Below are positions 5,188 through 6,221 of a stretch of 6,221 nucleotides of DNA, piece after piece. Origin of the DNA: BOKV01 sp041987205 (lineage in GTDB: Bacteria > Pseudomonadota > Alphaproteobacteria > Rhizobiales > Rhizobiaceae); contig JBHIWX010000146.1 in the NCBI GenBank assembly GCA_041987205.1, positions 1-6,221 of the forward strand, in the 5' to 3' direction. The position numbers were made by a program, and so were the translations under genes. The notes beneath the pieces are model-generated. The model was not told the DNA's origin. It did no database searches and saw only the letters and a list, made by a program, of their open reading frames with translations. Within the stretch, counting starts at the first letter, position 1; each line of letters begins with the position of its first letter.

Positions 5188-5634
5188 ATGCGTAAGTTCG
5201 CCATTGTTGCCGCCAGTGCGCTCGCTCTTTCGGTTGCGCCGGTGGCCTTGGGGCACGATCACGCTCAGGCGCTCGATGCCGGAGACATAATCAGGGGTCT
5301 TGTTGTCATGGGTGTGGCGGCGGCGATCGTCAACGCCGTCGGTGCCAACCAGTACCACTGCCACCCGGGTTATGGTTGCCACCAGCACGGCCCCGCAGGA
5401 CCCTATCACTACCACAGCGGCCCGAGGATTGTGTATTACCGCGCACCGCCGCCAGTCTACGCTCCGCCGCCGCCACCGGTCTATGCGCCCGCACCGGCGC
5501 CTGTCTATGGCGGTTATCCGCAGGCCCACTACGACTGGTGCGCGTGGAAATACCGGAGCTACCACGCGGGCAGCAACACCTATCAGCCCTACGGGCCGTA
5601 TCCGCGTCGCCAGTGCGTGTCGCCCTACATGTAG
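5188..5634 (+). CDS. Secreted BA14K-family (lectin-like) protein with a histidine-rich segment
   Basis: A 148-residue envelope protein. Residues 1 to about 22-28 form a signal peptide (MRKF, hydrophobic core). A hydrophobic, glycine/alanine-rich segment follows (about 35-52), which could be membrane-associated. Then come a His/Cys-rich segment (57-76: HCHPGYGCHQHG and YHYH), a Pro/Tyr-rich linker with three PVY repeats (89-107), and the C-terminal BA14K motif: DWCAWKYRSY (116-125) to RQCVSPY (141-147), with Cys118 and Cys143 positioned for a disulfide. The family is named for a Brucella lectin-like antigen and is typical of Hyphomicrobiales. The start at 5188 is chosen for the signal peptide and AAGGA upstream; the frame is open to 5143 without support. 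It is a single unit with its own promoter and terminator, probably under an FNR/FixK-type regulator. The function of the family is poorly defined, and the His-rich part may bind metal. Confidence 0.9.
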   Translation: MRKFAIVAASALALSVAPVALGHDHAQALDAGDIIRGLVVMGVAAAIVNAVGANQYHCHPGYGCHQHGPAGPYHYHSGPRIVYYRAPPPVYAPPPPPVYAPAPAPVYGGYPQAHYDWCAWKYRSYHAGSNTYQPYGPYPRRQCVSPYM

Positions 5635-5677
5635 GACGGTCGGCGCTGCCGGCAAGCCGCGGCCTTTCCTCGACAGG

Positions 5678-5705
5678 AAAACGGCGGGCAAGACCCGCCG
5701 TTTTT
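5678..5705. terminator. Bidirectional rho-independent terminator
   Basis: AAAACGGCGGG (5678-5688) pairs with CCCGCCGTTTT (5694-5704) around the loop CAAGA. T-runs follow the stem on the plus strand (TTTTT, 5701-5705) and A-runs precede it, so it can work in both directions. It serves the converging BA14K gene, whose stop is 43 bases to the left, and the thioesterase gene, whose stop is 12 bases to the right. Confidence 0.88.
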
Positions 5706-5716
5706 GCGTTACGGAG

Positions 5717-6124
5717 TCAGGCTTTAGGCGCTTCGGGGGGAATTGGCGCCGGCGCGCCCTTCTCGTCGAGTGCGACCATGACGAAGCTGGCGTGGGTGAC
5801 GCGCTCGCGCAGCGGCCGGAGATAGCGCTGCGCCCACGCCTCGACATGGAGCGTCATGGAGGTGCGGCCGATCTTCTCGATGGTCGTGTAGATGCACAGC
5901 GTGTCGCCGACCTTCATCGGCTTGGCGAAGGACATGGAATTGACGGCGGCGGTGACGACGCGCCCGCCGGCGCGCTCGGCGGCGCGGATGCCGCATGCAA
6001 GGTCCATCTGGGCCATGACCCAGCCGCCGAAAATGTCGCCGGCAGCGTTGGCGTCTGCCGGCATGGCAAGCGTACGCAGGGTCAGTTCGCCATTCGGCTC
6101 ATGCGTCATCGTCATTTCCGTCAT
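5717..6124 (-). CDS. yciA: Acyl-CoA thioesterase, YciA-type hotdog fold
   Basis: A 135-residue cytoplasmic enzyme predicted to hydrolyse acyl-CoA to free acid and CoA. It follows YciA closely: GELTLRTLAMPAD (12-24), then GDIFGGWVMAQMD (29-41) with the Asp30 that corresponds to the catalytic Asp of Haemophilus YciA, RVVTAAV (55-61), KPMKVGD (68-74) and GRTSMTLHVEAW (86-97). The length is that of a single hotdog domain, which forms multimers. The start is uncertain: ATGs at 6124, 6115 and 6109 (codons 1, 4, 6) are all in frame before the conserved region, and none has a strong ribosome site; GGAA precedes the last. It ends against the shared terminator. YciA enzymes accept a broad range of acyl-CoAs, so the physiological substrate is open. 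Confidence 0.93.
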   Translation of the reverse strand: MTEMTMTHEPNGELTLRTLAMPADANAAGDIFGGWVMAQMDLACGIRAAERAGGRVVTAAVNSMSFAKPMKVGDTLCIYTTIEKIGRTSMTLHVEAWAQRYLRPLRERVTHASFVMVALDEKGAPAPIPPEAPKA

Positions 6125-6129
6125 TCCAG

Positions 6130-6150
6130 GTTGCAGGCTGCAACATCATA
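6130..6150 (-). promoter_or_regulatory. Candidate -10 element abutting a perfect dyad upstream of yciA
   Basis: Read leftward, TATGAT (6145-6150) is one base from the consensus -10. It touches a perfect 6-3-6 inverted repeat, GTTGCA-GGC-TGCAAC as read on the plus strand (6130-6144), that would cover the start point. A repressor site or a hairpin at the 5' end of the message are both possible. I found no good -35 at 17 bases. Confidence 0.35.
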
Positions 6151-6221
6151 TGTGCGCCACAACTTGGTGGCATGAATCGCTGCAGGTCGACAAGACGGGC
6201 GTCGCGTCGAACGGCATATCG

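Noticed and set aside
5047..5847. Minus-strand open frame of 266 codons covering the BA14K gene
   Set aside because: It crosses the bidirectional terminator and overlaps both yciA and BA14K, with Arg/Val-rich sequence typical of a shadow frame.
5300..6175. Plus-strand open frame of 291 codons across the BA14K and yciA genes
   Set aside because: It crosses a strong terminator and two genes with clear family motifs, and its translation is low-complexity Arg/Thr-rich.
6180..6191. CTGCAGGTCGAC, identical to part of a common cloning-vector polylinker
   Set aside because: Only the PstI and SalI sites match; the flanking bases do not continue as the vector polylinker, so chance in GC-rich DNA is the simpler reading.
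6172..6221. Possible start of a rightward gene at the right edge (ATG at 6172)
   Set aside because: Only 16 codons are visible, Arg-rich, without a good ribosome site; nothing supports a coding call.
1..6221. CRISPR array, tRNA or rRNA genes
   Set aside because: No regularly spaced direct repeats and no tRNA or rRNA signatures were seen on either strand.

Overview
The window looks like chromosomal DNA of an alphaproteobacterium, most likely of the order Hyphomicrobiales (Rhizobiales). The main reasons are a BA14K-family secreted protein, which is largely confined to that order, the GC-rich codon use of most genes, and the style of the small EF-hand and two-helix membrane proteins. I cannot name a genus.

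Layout from left to right. Positions 1-138 are non-coding and hold several nested inverted repeats. A low-GC gene for an HNH endonuclease of the restriction type follows on the minus strand (139-1050); its composition differs clearly from everything to its right, which suggests a transferred defence gene. A crotonase-family enzyme runs rightward (1200-2030), with active-site residues of a dienoyl-CoA isomerase. It converges on a leftward membrane-bound diguanylate cyclase (2062-2865). Three more leftward units follow: a tiny secreted EF-hand protein (3033-3260), a 55-residue two-helix membrane protein (3502-3669), which has its own candidate promoter and a clear terminator, and a patatin-like lipoprotein (3793-5037). 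A divergent intergenic region carries an FNR/FixK-type box at the class II distance from an extended -10 element. It precedes a rightward BA14K-family protein (5188-5634), which shares a bidirectional terminator with a leftward YciA-type acyl-CoA thioesterase (5717-6124).

The genes mostly form single transcription units with their own terminators, and I see no multi-gene operon. Two genes act on acyl-CoA (isomerase and thioesterase), one on lipids (patatin), one makes c-di-GMP, and three encode small envelope proteins. Nothing links them into one pathway, and I do not see a coherent undescribed system. The best leads are the probable oxygen-responsive control of the BA14K gene, the lone HNH nuclease with its uncharacterised N-terminal domain, and a possible hairpin over the ribosome binding site of the isomerase gene. 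No gene-free stretch exceeds 300 bases; the longest is 3261-3501.
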